Assembly (NCBI RefSeq): GCF_040807025.1
Contig: NC_090956.1
Span: 1,228,517-1,292,516, forward strand
Direction of reading: 5' to 3'
Source of the DNA: Struthio camelus
Taxonomy: Eukaryota > Chordata > Aves > Struthioniformes > Struthionidae
DNA: 64,000 bases
Positions 61,372-64,000 of the stretch are shown one piece after another. The translations under genes and the position numbers were made by a program. Within the stretch, counting starts at the first letter, position 1. Every line of letters starts with the position of its first letter. The notes under the pieces were generated by a model. The model was not told the origin of the DNA. It was given only the letters and a program-made list of their open reading frames with translations, and made no database searches.

Positions 61372-61720
61372 AGAATTGAATATCAGTTTCCTTTCAATGA
61401 GGTAATTTTGTCCCAGGGGTTATTTATCTGTCTATTGAAAAAAGCCCCTGTGTGAGTCAGACAGTCTGTACTACAAATGCAGTGATAAATTGCATTTGGA
61501 CATATGCTAAATGACATTTACCAATAAATTTATGCAGATTTCTCCTGTAATCCTTCTCCTCCTTCAAAAGTAGTAATGCTTCCTCCGATGCAAATGCACT
61601 GCCAGAGCCTTGCCACATCAAACAGGAGCCGGGCTGGATTGTGGAGAATCTGAACGATAATCTTCGTCGTGCTCATGAATAACAACTTCGTGTGGATGAT
61701 TGTTCAGCGATGCACTGGAA
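61372..61720. promoter_or_regulatory. AT-rich block between CpG islands, candidate enhancer
   Basis: A sharp AT-rich interval in GC-rich surroundings. It contains TGAGTCA (AP-1 type, 61453-61459), ATGCAAAT (perfect octamer, 61588-61595) and several homeodomain-like cores. The composition is what conserved non-coding elements near developmental promoters look like. Conservation cannot be tested here. Confidence 0.35.
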
Positions 61721-61729
61721 GAGTCTGAC

Positions 61730-62730
61730 AACTCGCGCCCGGGCTTCCTTGGAGGCAGGGCTGCCGCAGCGCCCGGGTCCCCCCGCTCCGCCGAGCCTTG
61801 CAGCCCGATTTCACGCTCATTTCCCGTCTTGGTTCGTGCGTTAGTCGTCTAGCGTAAGATTTAATGGGTTCCGCTAACGAGCGCGGGGAGGGAGTCGAGC
61901 AGATTGTTCCACTTCACCGACAGTACTTCGGAATCAGCCTGGTCCTAGCGTGACCCCTCAGCGCAGCCGGCCTCGGCTCGCTGGGACCGGGTGCTGGATG
62001 CGGCACGGGGGTTCCGACTGGAAGGGCGCCACGCTGGCCCAAAGCGCAGCCCTAACGCACGTACACGTTTGTCCAAAACTTCTCATTTCTTCTGAAGGCC
62101 CTACAAAAATTTGCAGGCTGCTCCTTCTTCAGCTTCTCCTCCAGTCGCGCGTTCGGTGGCGGCGTCGGAGGGAAACGCTCACGCTCGCCGGTCCGGCAGG
62201 ATGCCTGGGCCCAGTTTCACTTCCGCCGGAGCAGCACAGTCCTGCCAACACATGCAAAAGCCTCCGACGAGCCTGGGCCGACTCCGAGCACTTCAGCACC
62301 CCTCCGGAAAGAGCACTTCTGCTAGGGACACGGTTTTGCAGCGCTGCGCAGCGCTCCCAGGAGAGCCGGAGCTTGGAGACGCTCGTGGCCAAAGGCCGGC
62401 CGAGGCAGCAGCTCCTGAGCGGGCACCTTTCCCCCGGGGACCAGCGCCGCGGCGGTCGCAGCCCCCCGGAGCTGCCGTTTGCTGCGCCAGAAACCCGCTC
62501 GCGGGGCAGGTAGGGGCGCAGGCGTGATCCACGCTGTCTGGCAGGGCGAAGCCCGGAGCTGGCGTCCGAGCGCCGCCGCGGGGAGCAGCGATCCGCAAGG
62601 CCGGGGCTTTCCCAGGAAGGGAAGAGCCGCGGGGCCCTAGAGCTGCCGGCCGTCTGGAGCCCGGGCGGACCCCGAAAGCCACGGGCTGCTGCTGGGTGGC
62701 AGGCTGGCAGAGCAAAGCCCTTCACCGCTT
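61730..62730. promoter_or_regulatory. CpG island, no gene recognised
   Basis: CpG-dense, with frames open on both strands (187 codons plus, 206 minus) and no recognisable protein. Directly left of the AT-rich block holding the hydrophobic minus-strand frame. Confidence 0.45.
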
Positions 62731-62897
62731 TGGCTTTCACGCTTTTCATTGGTGAGGTTTATATTTTTAATCATTTTTAAAGATGATTACGTTTTAAGCA
62801 GCAATGATCTAAGCTAATGAGCAGCCTTTGCAGCTCGGCAGGAAAAGTCATGTCATTGGAGTTTCTTTTTTTTATCTTTCAGTCCAAAACATAGACG

Positions 62898-63101
62898 TTA
62901 GGGAAATAAATGATTTCTTTTCACAGTGGCTTGATATAATTTTCTCCGTGCTGGGTTGTACGAGATGATGCAGCTCATTAAAATAATGATCAGACCTAGG
63001 AGTAGGATGCAGGCGGTGAACAGCAGCTGCAGCAAGTCCCGTATTTGCCATGAATATTTTACAGAAAGGCTTTGGGTCTCTCTTGGTGCTCGGTAGTTCT
63101 G
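62898..63101 (-). other. Possible terminal exon of a small membrane protein (unassigned)
   Basis: Reading from 63101 down to the TAA at 62898-62900 gives 67 residues. These include SLSVKYSWQIRDLLQ, then a run of about 22 mostly hydrophobic residues (LLFTACILLLGLIIILMSCI), then a polar/basic tail ISYNPARRKLYQATVKRNHL. No ATG opens the frame: an in-frame TAG lies directly upstream and could be part of a weak acceptor (GATAG|CAG). The hydrophobic-then-basic order is that of a single-pass membrane protein. I do not recognise the family. Chance is a serious alternative. Confidence 0.25.
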
Positions 63102-63109
63102 CTATCGAG

Positions 63110-64000
63110 GCAGTGCTGTCCTTGCGGAGCGGACTTTGCGCGGGCGCGGAGGGAAATGCCCCCGGGGCGCGCGCCGGAGCGGCCGGCCGGCACCCGGCTC
63201 CCGGGGGACGCCAGCCCGCTCGGCTCCCGCGCTGCACGCGCGCATCATCTCGCCTGCCTGGCCAGCGGTGCGATAGCCCCCAAAAGCGAGCAGTCGGTGC
63301 CTGGACCGGGTTGGAGGAGGCTTCGCGGGACGGCGACGACCCCTGCGCCTGACGGGCCGGCTGCGGGGGGCAGCCCCACCGCCAAGTCCTCTCCCGCGGC
63401 CCCGGCGGCAGCTCCCTGCCCCCCTGCAGGATGTGCGGTCCCCCCGCGGTTTTGGGGGAGGAAGATGACGCCTGTACCCCGAGCTCGGCTGTGCCGCCAA
63501 GGCTGCGTTTCCCCGTGAGCTTCAGCCCCCTCCAGGCGAGCAAGACGCGGAGCCAGCGACGAGCCAGGGAGCCCAACGCCGCCGACCGCCGAGCTCGCGG
63601 CTGTAAGAAACCTAAACGGCGCGAGAGAGAAACGCAGATTTGTTCCGGAAAGCCAAAGCGGCTCAGAGCAGGGCTGGCGGCGGGGAGCAGCGGGTGCCGC
63701 GCGCGCCTGGCCGGCCCCGGCGACGGGACGGGGAGCCCGGACCTCGAGCCTGTTCCCAGCCCCGTCACGCAGCCCCCATCAGTCCCCTCCCCGCCGCGGG
63801 TCCGTCGTCAGCACGCTTTCTGCTGAGGGCTTTAAGGGCCGACTTGCAAAAAGCTCGAGAGAAGAGCCAAGCGCTGGCTGCCATCGACCCGGGGAGCGCC
63901 GTGCACGGGGCGAAGGGGCTCGACCCGGGCCCCAGCCCACTACCCGCCGCTGCTGGGGATGCAGCGCCGCCGGCGCCGCTGCCGCCCGCACCCCGCCGGA
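63110..64000. promoter_or_regulatory. CpG island running to the window edge
   Basis: Very high GC and CpG content continuing past the right edge. Long overlapping frames on both strands (up to 298 codons on minus, when joined to the AT-rich block) are considered artefacts. With the islands at 60.5 and 61.7 kb it forms a cluster of the type seen at promoters of developmental or neuronal genes. Confidence 0.45.

Noticed and set aside
44102..63500. Searched by eye for CACNG3 exons (claudin-like GLW...C...C region, four-helix segments)
   Set aside because: No frame on either strand resembles a calcium-channel gamma subunit. If the synteny holds, the gene lies beyond the right edge.
62872..63768. 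298-codon minus-strand open frame
   Set aside because: Most of it is CpG-island DNA, and it joins two regions of very different composition with no domain. The hydrophobic segment of interest is in another frame.
1..64000. CRISPR arrays, phage genes, operons or other prokaryotic systems
   Set aside because: The window is spliced vertebrate DNA. The only regular repeats are two minisatellites without conserved-repeat/unique-spacer structure.

Overview
This is a window of vertebrate nuclear DNA. It contains one gene I can identify with confidence: RBBP6 (retinoblastoma-binding protein 6, the DWNN / zinc-knuckle / RING ubiquitin ligase that is also a subunit of the pre-mRNA 3'-end cleavage machinery). 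The gene lies entirely on the minus strand, from the ATG at 43378 to the stop codon at 9675. I reconstructed 17 coding exons by hand. Every intron has GT-AG ends, every exon junction stays in frame, and the coding exons sum to 5325 nt (1774 residues plus stop), close to the about 1790 residues I recall for human RBBP6. Diverged CR1-like LINE remnants, compact intergenic DNA and many CpG-rich segments suggest a sauropsid, most likely a bird. That assignment is an inference.

Layout, left to right. 1-2230: AT-rich DNA without a recognisable gene. 2240-3110: a CpG-rich island with no supportable coding region. 3120-9270: intergenic DNA downstream of RBBP6. 9272-9674: RBBP6 3' UTR with two candidate poly(A) signals. 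9675-43378: RBBP6, with the large low-complexity C-terminal exons first on the map, the RING and zinc-knuckle exons at 19.9-23.4 kb, the short exons 2-4 at 26-33.6 kb, and a 9.6-kb first intron before exon 1. About 43.0-44.06 kb: the RBBP6 CpG-island promoter, with two CACGTG E-boxes and an NRF1-type site. 44.08-45.1 kb: two minisatellites directly upstream of that promoter. 45.1-64 kb: no identifiable gene. This part holds two CR1-like LINE remnants and alternates between CpG-rich segments (about 51.5-53.2, 56.95-57.24, 60.45-61.37, 61.73-62.73 and 63.1-64.0 kb) and AT-richer blocks that look like candidate regulatory DNA.

The observation I rate highest lies inside RBBP6. Reading straight through the exon 3 donor keeps the frame open and begins with VCKNTISHFF. 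As I recall it, this is the start of the private C-terminus of human RBBP6 isoform 3, the short DWNN-only protein made from a separate short mRNA by intronic polyadenylation. A canonical AATAAA lies about 0.4 kb downstream. The short isoform therefore appears to be conserved here, with a longer tail (54 residues). The other item worth testing is a short hydrophobic frame at 62898-63101 on the minus strand, between two CpG islands, which may be an exon of a small membrane protein. I found no CRISPR array, tRNA, rRNA or prokaryote-type system.
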